A stretch of 64,000 bases of DNA from Bacteroides intestinalis DSM 17393 (GCF_000172175.1 NZ_ABJL02000007.1:992001-1056000); one strand, 5' to 3'. Counted from the first letter of the stretch, positions 1 to 9,557 are shown. The notes: generated from the letters alone by a model not told the origin. Numbers and translations are program-made.

Positions 1-357
1 TAATATAGCGGTTTTGGTAATTTCATGGAATACGATGCGTTTAGTATGTTCCGGATTGAGTTTCAATACCTCATACAAGTGCCACGCGATGGCTTCTCCC
101 TCGCGGTCCTCATCGGAAGCCAACCATACGGTATCTGCTTCTTTCGCTTCAGATTTCAGTGTCTTTACCAGCGTTTTTTTATCTTCCGGGATTTCATAGT
201 CCGGTTCAAAGTTCTTTTCAACGTCAATACTGAATTCTTTTTTCTTCAAATCGCGTATATGACCATAACTGGAAAGAACCTTATAATCTTTTCCCAGGAA
301 CTTCTCAATTGTTTTTGCTTTTGCCGGTGACTCGACAATGACAAGGTTTTTTGGCAT
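1..357 (-). CDS. topA: DNA topoisomerase I, N-terminal part (runs off the window)
   Basis: Type IA topoisomerase that relaxes negatively supercoiled DNA by transient single-strand cleavage. Only the first 119 codons lie in the window. The protein begins MPKNLVIVESPAKAKTIEKF, the standard opening of the TOPRIM domain, and contains the metal-binding acidic motif ASDEDREGEAIAWHL near residues 80-95. The active-site tyrosine, the gate domains and any C-terminal zinc ribbons lie beyond the edge. The ATG is fixed by this conserved start. A TAnnTTTG promoter element lies about 43 bases upstream. Identification is secure from the N-terminal signature; completeness of the gene cannot be judged. Confidence 0.95.
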   Translation of the reverse strand, partial: MPKNLVIVESPAKAKTIEKFLGKDYKVLSSYGHIRDLKKKEFSIDVEKNFEPDYEIPEDKKTLVKTLKSEAKEADTVWLASDEDREGEAIAWHLYEVLKLNPEHTKRIVFHEITKTAIL

Positions 358-372
358 AAATTTCTGTTTTAT

Positions 373-388
373 AGTGACTCCTGTCACT
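373..388. promoter_or_regulatory. Short dyad in the topA leader
   Basis: Perfect 6-bp inverted repeat AGTGAC-TCCT-GTCACT between the topA promoter and its start codon. It could be a small leader hairpin or a protein-binding site. Nothing further supports a function. Confidence 0.3.
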
Positions 389-399
389 GAATTCGCCCG

Positions 400-407
400 C
401 AAAAGTA
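400..407 (-). promoter_or_regulatory. Predicted -7 element of topA promoter
   Basis: Reads TACTTTTG on the minus strand, a perfect match to the Bacteroides -7 consensus TAnnTTTG. It lies 43 bases upstream of the topA ATG. I see no convincing -33 TTTG at the usual spacing. Confidence 0.5.
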
Positions 408-491
408 GAAAAAAACAATTGTTTCCACCTTATAATATGTGGAGAATATATTCTTTTTTAGTAAAAATGACTTTTTTTGCCTCGTTGCTTG

Positions 492-2147
492 TTAAAAACG
501 GAAACTCACACCACCCACGAAATTGATACCTTCTGTAGGATATCCCCAATAATATTGATAGTCTTTGTTCAATAAATTGTTTACACGAGCGTAAATAGAG
601 ATACCTTTGAAAACTTCGTAGCTACCACCAAGGTAAAGATTACCAACGGGATCTACCCGCTCGTTTTCTATTGTCTCACGAGTGATGTGCTGGTATCCGA
701 GGCTGATCAGGACTGAGGAGATCGGTCGGATATCTGCGTGAATGTTTGCTTCGAAAGAGGGCATATAGGCAAGTAGCCAATCTCCGTTATCCTCTTCTAC
801 CTTTGCAACTTTCCAGTCACGGTAAACACCTGAGGCGGAAAAAGAGAGAATGTCTTTATAGCTGTAGCTGACCTCGGCACCTGCATAGATGTTATGCATG
901 TTTCTTTGGAACAGTTGGAGATACGATTGGTTGTTGGTATCTACGAAATAGCTTGAAACTCCGACAGAGGCAAGGTTATTCTTTAAATCCTGGTATCCAC
1001 CATAGAGGTTGAACCATAAACCTGTTACAGGACTGGTCTTGAATCCGAGTGCGGCATTCAGTTGCTCGTAAGTGGCATCCAGTTGCATTTCACTCTGTCC
1101 GTAAGGCGAAACGGTTTCCAGTCTGCGGAAGTCATTGGTTCGGCGTCCGCCTGTGGCCTGGGCATAAAGAATGTAACTGTCAGAGAAGATATATTGGGCA
1201 GTGACGTCCGGTGATACCCGGAACTTCTTGCCAAATCCGAAAGCAAAATCCACATGGGCGCCAAGTCGGATTTTCCAGTCATCATTCTGATACAAGTAGT
1301 AAGGATTGAGTTCTACAGATGTATAATCATCAAAAAGATTGTTCTTATAAAATACATTGTCCATTGCCAGGTCTACTCCTACAGATTGCTCTTCGGAGAT
1401 AGAACCCACTGCACCTGCTTTGGTCCGTACCATTGCTTCCTGTCCATCTTTCTGAGACAGGTCATACTGGCGTTCATAGAACATCAGGTTCGTTTCGGCA
1501 TGAAACTGAAAAGGCAAGTCTTCACTTGTCGACTTGACTCCGAAATGTACATCGCCCGACAGGAATTTCTGTTTGTTGTTTATACTATAGGGCATAAAGT
1601 TGAAATTGCTCAGACCGAAGTTGCCGGCTACATTTAAGTCCACTTTCCGGAAAGCATGTACATAGTCCATGCCAACGCGTGTACGATAGTAACGTGCATC
1701 CCATTTCTCCGCAAAATCGGGTACTTTTAATTTGCCGTCCATGCCGTTCATGTGGAAGTTCAGATTTAGCTTATCGCTATTGGGAAGGATAAATAAGTAA
1801 TTGGCGCGTGCGTCCAGATTCCCATAATTTCCATATCCCAGGCGCGCGTATCCGCGCTGTGCTTTGTCCTGGCTTTCTGCTCCGGTATAAACTTGCATGG
1901 TACTTGCGGGGATATTTCCTTCCGGTACTAACCTTGCATCATATTCCACTGCTTTTTTGCTGACAGTTGGCGGTGCCACTTGTGGCAATACATTTACCTT
2001 GGAAGCATCCATGATGTCCGGATTATATTCTTGTTCTACCACGACCGTGCGGCTCAGGGTAGTGTCTTTAGCTTGCGTTTGGGCCTGTGCCCAGTTCGGG
2101 AAGGCTATTAGTGCCAATGCTCCGAATATATATTGTACCTTTTTCAT
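492..2147 (-). CDS. Outer-membrane beta-barrel protein, function unknown
   Basis: Predicted 551-residue outer-membrane protein. The chosen start (MKKVQYIFGALALIAF) gives a clean signal peptide ending near AQAQT; an in-frame ATG ten codons upstream adds a non-signal-like tail. After a proline-rich linker (residues about 30-80) the rest is alternating amphipathic strands with many aromatic residues, and the protein ends in GGVSFRF, the aromatic C-terminus expected of a barrel recognised by the BAM machinery. It resembles TonB-dependent-receptor-type barrels of Bacteroidota but I see no plug domain. It is directly downstream of the large TPR protein gene and probably co-transcribed, so the two may act together in the envelope. 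No substrate can be inferred. Confidence 0.75.
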   Translation of the reverse strand: MKKVQYIFGALALIAFPNWAQAQTQAKDTTLSRTVVVEQEYNPDIMDASKVNVLPQVAPPTVSKKAVEYDARLVPEGNIPASTMQVYTGAESQDKAQRGYARLGYGNYGNLDARANYLFILPNSDKLNLNFHMNGMDGKLKVPDFAEKWDARYYRTRVGMDYVHAFRKVDLNVAGNFGLSNFNFMPYSINNKQKFLSGDVHFGVKSTSEDLPFQFHAETNLMFYERQYDLSQKDGQEAMVRTKAGAVGSISEEQSVGVDLAMDNVFYKNNLFDDYTSVELNPYYLYQNDDWKIRLGAHVDFAFGFGKKFRVSPDVTAQYIFSDSYILYAQATGGRRTNDFRRLETVSPYGQSEMQLDATYEQLNAALGFKTSPVTGLWFNLYGGYQDLKNNLASVGVSSYFVDTNNQSYLQLFQRNMHNIYAGAEVSYSYKDILSFSASGVYRDWKVAKVEEDNGDWLLAYMPSFEANIHADIRPISSVLISLGYQHITRETIENERVDPVGNLYLGGSYEVFKGISIYARVNNLLNKDYQYYWGYPTEGINFVGGVSFRF

Positions 2148-2220
2148 ATTTATAGTTGACGAGGTTTTAGTTGACAAGTTGACAAGGCCTCGTATCTTGT
2201 CAACTTGTGTCCTTATTCCT

Positions 2221-5200
2221 TTATTTCAGTTTTTCCAGTCTTTCATTGATCATCTGTTCAATGTCATCGTCAGCATGGTAATTCTGCTGCAGGCTCAATA
2301 AGTATTGGCGTGCATCCAGTTTCTTATCCATGGCTACATATACATCAGACAGCAAAATAAAGCTGCGTGCCAGCCAGTAAGCGTGTGGTGTACTTTGTTC
2401 GATGAAGTTAAGTATTTCTTTCTCGGCGGCAGCATACTCATGGGCTTTATACAGTTGCAGGGCAACCAAGTATTTAGCTTCGGCTCCATAGAGAGTGCGT
2501 GTATCTTTAGCCAATGCCTGAAGATCGTTCATCGCTTTTTTGTCGGCCTGTTGGTTCAAGTATGCTTTAGCGCGGAAATACAGGGCTTCGTTGCGCAGTT
2601 CCGGTGTCAGCTTAGCCTCGGCAAGCATGTCTGTAGCAGCAGCGATTGTTTCTACATCATCCTGCATCATGGCTGCACTGCGTAGCATACCGGTTGCTGC
2701 AAGCTGGCGACGTTCGGTGGTGGTCGCTTTTGCCTTCAACTGCTTGTAGTCGGTAAGTGCCTGGTCGAAATGTTTACGGTTGAATAGTATTTCAGCCCGT
2801 GCGATAAGTGCTTCCTGTGAGTAGGGAGTGTCCGGATATTCCAACAGCTTACCGGCGTGTTCCAGTACTGCTTCTTCATCTTTCTGCTCTTTGCCGATGA
2901 CACACAAATAATAGTGCGCATTCAGGCTGAATGCACCGTTGGGATAACTTAGCAGATAGCGTGTAAAGCTTGCCTTGGCTGGTGCAATGTCTCCTTTCAT
3001 GTATACCTTTTCAGCAGCGATGTAAGTCAGTGAGTCCTGTTCGCTGGCGTCGAAACGAATTTCCCCCGGTACTTTAGCCGCCAGCTCGGCAAACTCATCT
3101 ACGCGGTTGGCATCCACATAAATGGATTTCAAGTCTCGCATGGCAAGACGTGCTTCCTCGCTACCCGGATATTGTGTTACAACATGCTTGTATGCTTCTA
3201 TCGCACGATCATAATCATCGTTCTGATAGTACAGCAAGCCAATTTCAGCGGCAGCTTTCCGGCTGACCGGGCTTTCCGGATATTTATCCAGTAACTCTTT
3301 GAAGGCTGCGATGGCCTGGCGGCTGTTGTTAGTCTGTACATACGAACGTCCTTTTTCATAAAGTGCATTTATGGCGTAAGGAGAATTCGGATATTTGCCG
3401 GACAGACGGTTGAGTAATGCCACTTTGCCGTCATAATCTTTTTGTAGGCCGGCTACTAAAGCCAACTGATAGAATGAGTAGTCTCCTGCGGGAGTTCCCA
3501 TATTCTCAGCTTTATTATAGTATTGTTTGGCTTCATCAAAACGGCGAACATGTAGGTGGCAGTCGCCTATACGGTTATAGGCGTCGGCAAGTGCGGTGGC
3601 ATTTTCTCCTTTTTCCAGTTGTGTAAACTTCAGGAAGCGGTTTTGTGCAAGCGTATAATCCTTTTCGTGGAAAGCAATATAAGCCAGATTATAATATGCC
3701 AATGCATAAGTCTCCGTATTCCTGTCCGGAGTCAGGTTCAGATATTCGTTAAAGTTACGGGCAGCTTCCTGCATCCGGTTCAGGCGATAATAAGATTCAC
3801 CTCTCCAATAGATGGCATCCGCTTTGGTTTGCAAGTTGTATTGCCCCAAAGCGATAGACTGGTTGAAATAACCGATAGCTTCCTGGAATTGTGTATTTGC
3901 AAAAGACTGGGTGCCGAGGTGGAACAGGATTTTCTGTTTAGCCTCCAGAATGGCAGCACCCGGATGGGTGATACGTTCGATGGATTTCAGGGCAGCTTCA
4001 TAACTGCGGGTATTCATATACACCTCTACCAGATAACTGCTGACTTTATCCACATACTGGGAATTGGGGAATTCATTGAGGAACTTTTCGAAAACGGTGA
4101 CAGATTCACCGAAAGCGGAATAAGAAGTTTCGTGAATACAGAGGGCATAGTTGTATGCGGCCTGCTCCTTGATCTGCATGTTTGCATTAGAGGCGGAAGC
4201 CTGTTCAAATGCCATACGCGCTTTGTTCTTGTCTCCCATTTGCAGGTACGACAAGCCCATGTGCAGATAGGCATTCTGTGAAAGCGCATCATTCCCTGTA
4301 GCTACTTCCCCGAGGGTATTGGCTGCTTTGGTATACACACCGGAGTGATAATATGAAAGTCCCAGCATGTAGAGCGCATCCCGGCGGGGCGCTTCCTCTT
4401 TGTTGTTTGCCAGGTACTTTTCAAATGCTCCCATTGCTTCGTGGTATTTTCCGAAGTGATAGTCCGCATCACCCAGAACACGATACATTTCTGCGGTATA
4501 TTCATTGTTGGGGTAGGCAGACAAGTAATTCTGTGCGACGATTTCCGCCTTATCATAATTCTTCTTTATCAGATAAATTTCTGCTATATAATAAGGCGCC
4601 AATGCTTTATACTTTTCATTATCCTGCAAGGACAGGAAGCCAGTCAGGGCGTCATCGTAGCGCTGTTGGGTATAACGGATGTATGAAAGGTAATAAGTGC
4701 AATCCGCAACATATTTCTTGCTGGTACTACGAAGCGTCTCGAACCAAATGGCGGCTTCTTTCACATTTCCTGTTTTCAGGTAGCAGGTGGCGAGGCGATA
4801 GGTCATGTCATCCCGTTCTTCATTTCCAAGCAAGTCGAGGCGGGAAGCATTGAACATAGCCATAGCCGCATCATAGTTTCCTTCGAAGAAGTATACGGAA
4901 GCCATGAGTGCATAAATGCGATTAGCGTATGGAGTATCGGGGTACTCATCCAGATAGGCACGCAATTTATCTATACTTTTCGTATCTTTCAGTTCATAAG
5001 CGGCGCATACCAGCATATATTCAGCCTCCATCCGTTCGCCTTCGGCAGGCAATGGTTTGCCTTCAGCGTCTACCTGGCGCACAAAGGCCTGGAGTGGCGG
5101 GATGGCGGCAGCGTAAGCTTTTTGTTGGAACAATGATTGTCCTTCCTGATAAAGTCGTTGGGGGGAAGTGATTTTCTCGCTGGTCTGTGCTGTAGCGAGC

Positions 5201-5253
5201 AGGGGTGCACAGCAGAGAGCCGTGCACAGTATTCGGGAGATTTTATTCTTCAT
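2221..5253 (-). CDS. Large periplasmic tetratricopeptide-repeat protein
   Basis: 1010 residues with an N-terminal signal peptide (MKNKISRILCTALCCAPLLATAQ) followed almost entirely by TPR units; the repeated pattern A-x2-Y-x3-G-x2-Y/F with -YP-S/N/D- turns (for example KYPNSPYAINALYEKGRSY, QYPGSEEARLAM) runs to the C-terminus. TPR arrays are protein-binding scaffolds. The repeat style resembles BamD/YbgF-type periplasmic TPR proteins, but the length is several times greater. The downstream barrel gene begins about 70 bases after the stop, so a scaffold-plus-barrel pair is likely. No enzymatic domain is visible and I do not assign a function. Confidence 0.75.
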   Translation of the reverse strand: MKNKISRILCTALCCAPLLATAQTSEKITSPQRLYQEGQSLFQQKAYAAAIPPLQAFVRQVDAEGKPLPAEGERMEAEYMLVCAAYELKDTKSIDKLRAYLDEYPDTPYANRIYALMASVYFFEGNYDAAMAMFNASRLDLLGNEERDDMTYRLATCYLKTGNVKEAAIWFETLRSTSKKYVADCTYYLSYIRYTQQRYDDALTGFLSLQDNEKYKALAPYYIAEIYLIKKNYDKAEIVAQNYLSAYPNNEYTAEMYRVLGDADYHFGKYHEAMGAFEKYLANNKEEAPRRDALYMLGLSYYHSGVYTKAANTLGEVATGNDALSQNAYLHMGLSYLQMGDKNKARMAFEQASASNANMQIKEQAAYNYALCIHETSYSAFGESVTVFEKFLNEFPNSQYVDKVSSYLVEVYMNTRSYEAALKSIERITHPGAAILEAKQKILFHLGTQSFANTQFQEAIGYFNQSIALGQYNLQTKADAIYWRGESYYRLNRMQEAARNFNEYLNLTPDRNTETYALAYYNLAYIAFHEKDYTLAQNRFLKFTQLEKGENATALADAYNRIGDCHLHVRRFDEAKQYYNKAENMGTPAGDYSFYQLALVAGLQKDYDGKVALLNRLSGKYPNSPYAINALYEKGRSYVQTNNSRQAIAAFKELLDKYPESPVSRKAAAEIGLLYYQNDDYDRAIEAYKHVVTQYPGSEEARLAMRDLKSIYVDANRVDEFAELAAKVPGEIRFDASEQDSLTYIAAEKVYMKGDIAPAKASFTRYLLSYPNGAFSLNAHYYLCVIGKEQKDEEAVLEHAGKLLEYPDTPYSQEALIARAEILFNRKHFDQALTDYKQLKAKATTTERRQLAATGMLRSAAMMQDDVETIAAATDMLAEAKLTPELRNEALYFRAKAYLNQQADKKAMNDLQALAKDTRTLYGAEAKYLVALQLYKAHEYAAAEKEILNFIEQSTPHAYWLARSFILLSDVYVAMDKKLDARQYLLSLQQNYHADDDIEQMINERLEKLK

Positions 5254-5270
5254 AATACAACGCGTTTTTA

Positions 5271-5278
5271 CAAAAGTA
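5271..5278 (-). promoter_or_regulatory. Predicted -7 element upstream of the TPR protein gene
   Basis: TACTTTTG on the minus strand, 17 bases before the ATG, matches TAnnTTTG. It would give a very short leader for the two-gene unit. Confidence 0.4.
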
Positions 5279-5345
5279 CGGGTTTTAAGTCGAATTTGTT
5301 ACACTTATTTGGCTTTTTTAGGATATACAGGTGTCGGTTGAATAA

Positions 5346-5873
5346 TTATTCGCTCATTTCTTTCAGGAATATCCCTAATCCTTTCCGGATAGACCCCAGT
5401 CCGAAATCTTCTGTGCGTATCTCTTTCAATGGGATAAAAAACAGGTCTGCGGCGTCATCCATTGCTTTGTAATGCAGCGTATCAGCTACCGTGCAACGGA
5501 AAAACAGATCCAGCGTGTGGACAGGGAAACCGGAATACACATATATGTTAGGTAAGGAAAAAAGATATTCCGCCTTATTCACTTCCATGCCTGTTTCTTC
5601 TTTCACTTCACGGCGCACTCCTTCTTCTCCGGTTTCGGCCATGTCGATGAAACCACCGGGCAAATCGAGTGTCCCTTTAGCCGGGTCTTTGGCGCGGCGG
5701 CATACCAGCAATTCATTCTGTTCGTTCATAATCAAGGCTACGGTGGCGGCGGAGGGGTTGAAGTAATATACAAATCCGCAGTCGGCACAGCGTTTTGATT
5801 TTTCGTTGTTGATTTCAAAGTGTATGGAGCCACACTTGGGGCAGTATTTGAATTGGGAAAGAGGGTGTTCCAT
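5346..5873 (-). CDS. NUDIX hydrolase with N-terminal zinc ribbon
   Basis: 175-residue NUDIX-family pyrophosphohydrolase. The first 45 residues carry a zinc ribbon with two Cys pairs (CPKCG and CADCG), as in NudC-type NADH pyrophosphatases. The NUDIX box is intact: a GG, then E, then REVKEETG, spanning roughly residues 73-96 (pattern Gx5Ex7REUxEExGU). It would cleave a nucleoside diphosphate linked to another group; the exact substrate cannot be read from sequence. It is shorter than full NudC, so it may be the ADP-ribose or housekeeping NUDIX type with a ribbon. It is a single gene upstream of the TPR gene on the same strand. Confidence 0.9.
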   Translation of the reverse strand: MEHPLSQFKYCPKCGSIHFEINNEKSKRCADCGFVYYFNPSAATVALIMNEQNELLVCRRAKDPAKGTLDLPGGFIDMAETGEEGVRREVKEETGMEVNKAEYLFSLPNIYVYSGFPVHTLDLFFRCTVADTLHYKAMDDAADLFFIPLKEIRTEDFGLGSIRKGLGIFLKEMSE

Positions 5874-6125
5874 AAGATTGGTAATTAGTTTTTTAATCTT
5901 TTTATTTCAAATAGTTCTGTTTACGGAGTTCTCTTCTGCAAATGTACTGAATGTTGTTGGTATAACAATAGTTAGTGGGGGATAAGTTCGTGTTTTTGGC
6001 CCTAACTGTCCGTTATAGATATTTCTGGATTTTAATTAGCTAAAACCGAACATTATTGTATCCGTAAGTCCGTTAATTTGCATAATTAACTTTCAAGAGT
6101 GAGCTTATCATAAAAACAAATTACG

Positions 6126-8762
6126 ATGAAACACACACCCTTTGTATATCTATTCTTGATATTCTGCATGCTAAGTACTAGTCTGCATTCTCAGAATCTG
6201 AAAGAAAAGATTAGTGATAATTTTACGTTGCTAAGCAAGTATCCTCAAGAGAAGCTTTATCTGCACCTGGATAAGCCCTATTATGCCGCCGGTGAAAGAA
6301 TTTATTGGAAAGGCTATCTGATAAATGCCATATCGCATATTCCGTACACAGGCAGTAATTTCATATATATAGAACTGGTAAGCAGTGATGACAGGATACA
6401 GAATCGATACAAGATAAAGAGGAAAAACGGGAGTTTTTATGGCAGCATTACTTTGCCTCCTGATATACCTGCCGGAGAATATTACCTACGTGCCTATACC
6501 CAATGGATGATGAATGCAGGGGATGCCTATTTTTACTATCATAAATTACGGATAGGCAATTCGCTCGATCGTAGCATTCAGTCTTCCATTCACTATGAAG
6601 AAGGAGAGGGACAATGCACTGTTACGGTGCGTTTTACGGATGAGCAGAATAAACCGCTACCCGATGTCCGGGTGGAGAACCGGATCATATCAGCCCGGAA
6701 GACGGAAAAGCACTATTTGAGACGGACTAATGCAAATGGGGAAATAGGTTTTAATATACCATTAATAGGCGATATGGGCGATAGTCGGACGATAGAGGTT
6801 ACTTTTGCAGATGGCCCTTATCAATACGACCGGACTTTTCATGTACCTCTATTGGGAAACAGAAAGCAGGAATTTGCATTAAGCTTTTTCCCGGAAGGGG
6901 GTGACTTATTGGACGGATGCAATCAGCGGGTAGCTTTTAAAGCGCAACAGCCAGATGGAAACTGTTGTGATTTGCAGGGTTATTTACTCAACGATTCCGG
7001 AGATACCATTTCCACTGTCCAGACTGAACACGACGGTATGGGAGTATTCTCTTTCACTCCTTCTGCCGGAGAAAAGTATCAGGTTACAGCCTCCCGGAAT
7101 GGCTCTTTTTATCGCAGGTTTTCGTTGCCGGAGGTGAAATCCGGCGGAATTCAATTGAGCGTATATCACAGGAAAGGAACGGTTCGCTATAATTTATTAA
7201 AAGCCCGGCATACACAATGGCAGGATACGCTTTACCTTGTCGGACATACGCGGGGCATTCCTAATGTTTTTATTCCGCTTACTGCAAAGAAAACTTTCGG
7301 GCAATTCAACGATTCGGAATTACAGGAAGGAATTACGGAACTATTATTGGTGGATAACAGCGGTACAGTATTAAGCAGGCGATTAATATTTGAAGCTCCG
7401 GAAGAACTCGTGAATTTTGAGATGCCATCTTTGCCCCCTCTGGCACAACGGAGAAAATTGGTTGAATTGCCTTTATGTATCACCGATAAAAAAGGAAATC
7501 CTGTAGAAACTTCTCTGTCGGTTAGCCTGACTGACCGTAATGTCATTACTCCCGACTCGCTGACCGATCACATTCGTGCATCGTTTTTATTGATGTCCGA
7601 TTTGAAAGGATATATAAATAATCCCGGTTATTACTTCTCTGAAAGGGCTTTGCGAACAGGCTATCATATGGAACTTTTGCTCCTGACTCATGGATGGTCC
7701 CGATTTTCGCATACTGACATAAGCCAATTGCCGACCGTACGGATTGATTATCTGATGGAGACGAAACAGGTAATTGGTGGAAAGGTTACGAAACTTTTCG
7801 GTGGAGTGGCGAAAGACTGCCCGGTAGTATTATTTGCTCCCAAGTTAAAATTAACTTCGGTTACTAATACAGATGAAAAAGGTTGTTTTGCCTTCGAAGA
7901 TATCGATTATAGTGATATGGTTACTTTTGTGGCACAAGCTAAAAGTAAAGCCGGACGAGCAACCGTTACTCTGAAGATTGATTCTATAACTTATACTCAG
8001 CCCGCTCATCCGTTTCCGGTCACTTCTGAAAATGAGAAAAAGTTCGACGGATACGATCAGATAGTCCGTGATATTCATCAGAATGAAGAAGGTATGCAAG
8101 TGGTTCGTTTACGGGAAGTAACAGTCACGGCTTCGGAGCGGCAAAGTGCGTATAGAAGTTATGCTGAATTTTCTGATTCTCAATATTCGGGTAAGCTGTT
8201 GGAGCAGTTGAAACAGTCAGTAGGAAGTGGCAGTGCTTTTGATTTATTAGGTCGATTACCGCGGACGCAAATAGTAGGCTATGATTTAAACATATTCGGT
8301 TGTAAATCTTCACCTGTTTTTCTGATTGACGAAATGCAGTGTGTGTCTGAAGAAGGGGCGATGATATTAACTAATATCGACGCCAGTGCGGTTGAAAATA
8401 TAGAACTTTTAAGGCCTGAATCAGCAACTCTCCATTTTGGAAGTGAAGCGATAGGAGGTGCTGTTGTGGTTGTGCTTAAACCGGGTACAAGGCTTGGAGG
8501 CTCTTCTCCCGGATTGTCTCTATTTACTAAACAGGGCTATTACGAATCTGCTGAATTTTATCATCCTGTGTACGAAACGTCCGAACCTAAAGAGAACGAT
8601 AAACCCGACATACGCACCACTGTTTATTGGAATCCAAATCTGCAAACCGATGAAAACGGCAGAGCTGTCATCCGTTTCTATACACCGGATAACTTGATTG
8701 ATCCGCATTTGATAATAGAGGGAGTGACAGCAAACGGTTACTTGCTCCGAGTGGAAGAGTAA
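6126..8762 (+). CDS. Secreted MG2-like protein with a TonB plug domain but no barrel
   Basis: 878 residues. Signal peptide at 1-23 (ends LHSQ). The N-terminal region contains the macroglobulin-like pattern KLYLHLDKPYYAAGERIYWK and PAGEYYLRAYTQWMMN typical of MG2/alpha-2-macroglobulin-type domains in Bacteroidota. Residues about 545-615 look like a carboxypeptidase-regulatory beta-sandwich, and about 690-790 match a TonB-receptor plug (SPVFLIDE, ASAVENIELLRPESA, GGAVVVVLKPG). After the plug only about 90 residues remain, ending in another macroglobulin-like strand set, so there is no 22-stranded barrel and it cannot be a standard transporter. The function is unknown; a cell-surface adhesin or accessory protein is possible. 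It is a monocistron in its own strand context. Confidence 0.7.
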   Translation: MKHTPFVYLFLIFCMLSTSLHSQNLKEKISDNFTLLSKYPQEKLYLHLDKPYYAAGERIYWKGYLINAISHIPYTGSNFIYIELVSSDDRIQNRYKIKRKNGSFYGSITLPPDIPAGEYYLRAYTQWMMNAGDAYFYYHKLRIGNSLDRSIQSSIHYEEGEGQCTVTVRFTDEQNKPLPDVRVENRIISARKTEKHYLRRTNANGEIGFNIPLIGDMGDSRTIEVTFADGPYQYDRTFHVPLLGNRKQEFALSFFPEGGDLLDGCNQRVAFKAQQPDGNCCDLQGYLLNDSGDTISTVQTEHDGMGVFSFTPSAGEKYQVTASRNGSFYRRFSLPEVKSGGIQLSVYHRKGTVRYNLLKARHTQWQDTLYLVGHTRGIPNVFIPLTAKKTFGQFNDSELQEGITELLLVDNSGTVLSRRLIFEAPEELVNFEMPSLPPLAQRRKLVELPLCITDKKGNPVETSLSVSLTDRNVITPDSLTDHIRASFLLMSDLKGYINNPGYYFSERALRTGYHMELLLLTHGWSRFSHTDISQLPTVRIDYLMETKQVIGGKVTKLFGGVAKDCPVVLFAPKLKLTSVTNTDEKGCFAFEDIDYSDMVTFVAQAKSKAGRATVTLKIDSITYTQPAHPFPVTSENEKKFDGYDQIVRDIHQNEEGMQVVRLREVTVTASERQSAYRSYAEFSDSQYSGKLLEQLKQSVGSGSAFDLLGRLPRTQIVGYDLNIFGCKSSPVFLIDEMQCVSEEGAMILTNIDASAVENIELLRPESATLHFGSEAIGGAVVVVLKPGTRLGGSSPGLSLFTKQGYYESAEFYHPVYETSEPKENDKPDIRTTVYWNPNLQTDENGRAVIRFYTPDNLIDPHLIIEGVTANGYLLRVEE

Positions 8763-8876
8763 TAGATAGCTCACGCCCTTTAAGTATATATTCCATGAAA
8801 CCGAATATATCTAGATGCATAAGAAAAAATATCTAATGGTTGAGTGTAAACTTGCTTGTACCTTATTGATTTTGCA

Positions 8877-9004
8877 CTTTTGCCTGGTTGAAAACTTTGT
8901 CCCTCAATTGTGGGCCCGACGGTTTCGATATGGGGGCTGGACAGCCCGCAATTGGCCACCAGACAGCCCGCAATTGAGGGACGAAGTTTTCAATTAGGCA
9001 AAAG
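8877..9004. repeat. 39-base imperfect inverted repeat with internal direct repeats
   Basis: The arms at 8877-8915 and 8966-9004 are reverse complements at 35 of 39 positions. The 50-base spacer contains GACAGCCCGCAATTG at 8940-8954, which recurs at 8962-8976 leading into the right arm, and a local hairpin GGGCT-GGAC-AGCCC. The arrangement looks like a small non-autonomous element or a cruciform-forming repeat. I see no target-site duplication and no coding capacity. Confidence 0.7.
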
Positions 9005-9315
9005 AACATTTTGTCCGGTTCAAAAGAGCAAAATCATTAGGCTAAATATGCATTTATCTACTTTGTTGCTGTTCTTGAATCCTTGGAAAGGATTGTGTTA
9101 CCCCTCGTTTTCCGGTGTGTTTGGTGCCGTACTCCTTCATTATTTGCAAGAATTATGGTAATGTTGCGGGATTTTTGAAGAAAAAAGCACTGAATGAGCT
9201 TAATTTACTCGTAGAAAGGTGCTGTTTGAAGATAATTTGTTGAGTTCTGTGTGAAATGTATATAATGTTGAAAAATAGAATGTTATATTGAAGGTGAGTA
9301 AATATATTGAAAAAA

Positions 9316-9440
9316 TGCGGTGTAGGAAGACGCTTTGCCTACACCCGCATGCTAATCTTTCATGTCACACAAGATGTTATTAATGAGTATATTAATGTCC
9401 CGGGTGTAGGATGTAGGCAAAATCGGTCTTTTTTTGTTTT
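9316..9440. repeat. Hairpin plus displaced inverted copy ending in a T-run
   Basis: GGTGTAGG (from 9319) pairs with CCTACACC (from 9338) to form a stem with an 11-base loop; one bulge extends it to TGCGG/CCGCA. The motif CGGGTGTAGG returns at 9401-9410 with a partial duplication ATGTAGGCA, complementary to the right arm, and a T-rich run follows at about 9427-9435. It could be a repeat-element remnant or a small structured RNA with terminator. A 70-codon frame crosses it but has no protein-like character. Confidence 0.4.
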
Positions 9441-9549
9441 TATAAAATTAGCTTGGGCTCAAGTTATAACTGCGACAGCTCAGCCAGTTGGAATTGTAGA
9501 CCGGAAAATAAAAGAGTGAAGCAGATGGAGAAGTTTTCGGCTTTATTTG

Positions 9550-9557
9550 TACTTTTG
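9550..9557 (+). promoter_or_regulatory. Predicted -7 element for the small lipoprotein gene
   Basis: TACTTTTG, a perfect TAnnTTTG match, 28 bases upstream of the preferred ATG. No clear -33 partner. Confidence 0.4.

Noticed and set aside
8815..9519. Several small open frames on the plus strand (8815, 8910, 9307, 9453)
   Set aside because: They run across inverted repeats, have no signal peptide or family motif, and overlap each other in different frames.
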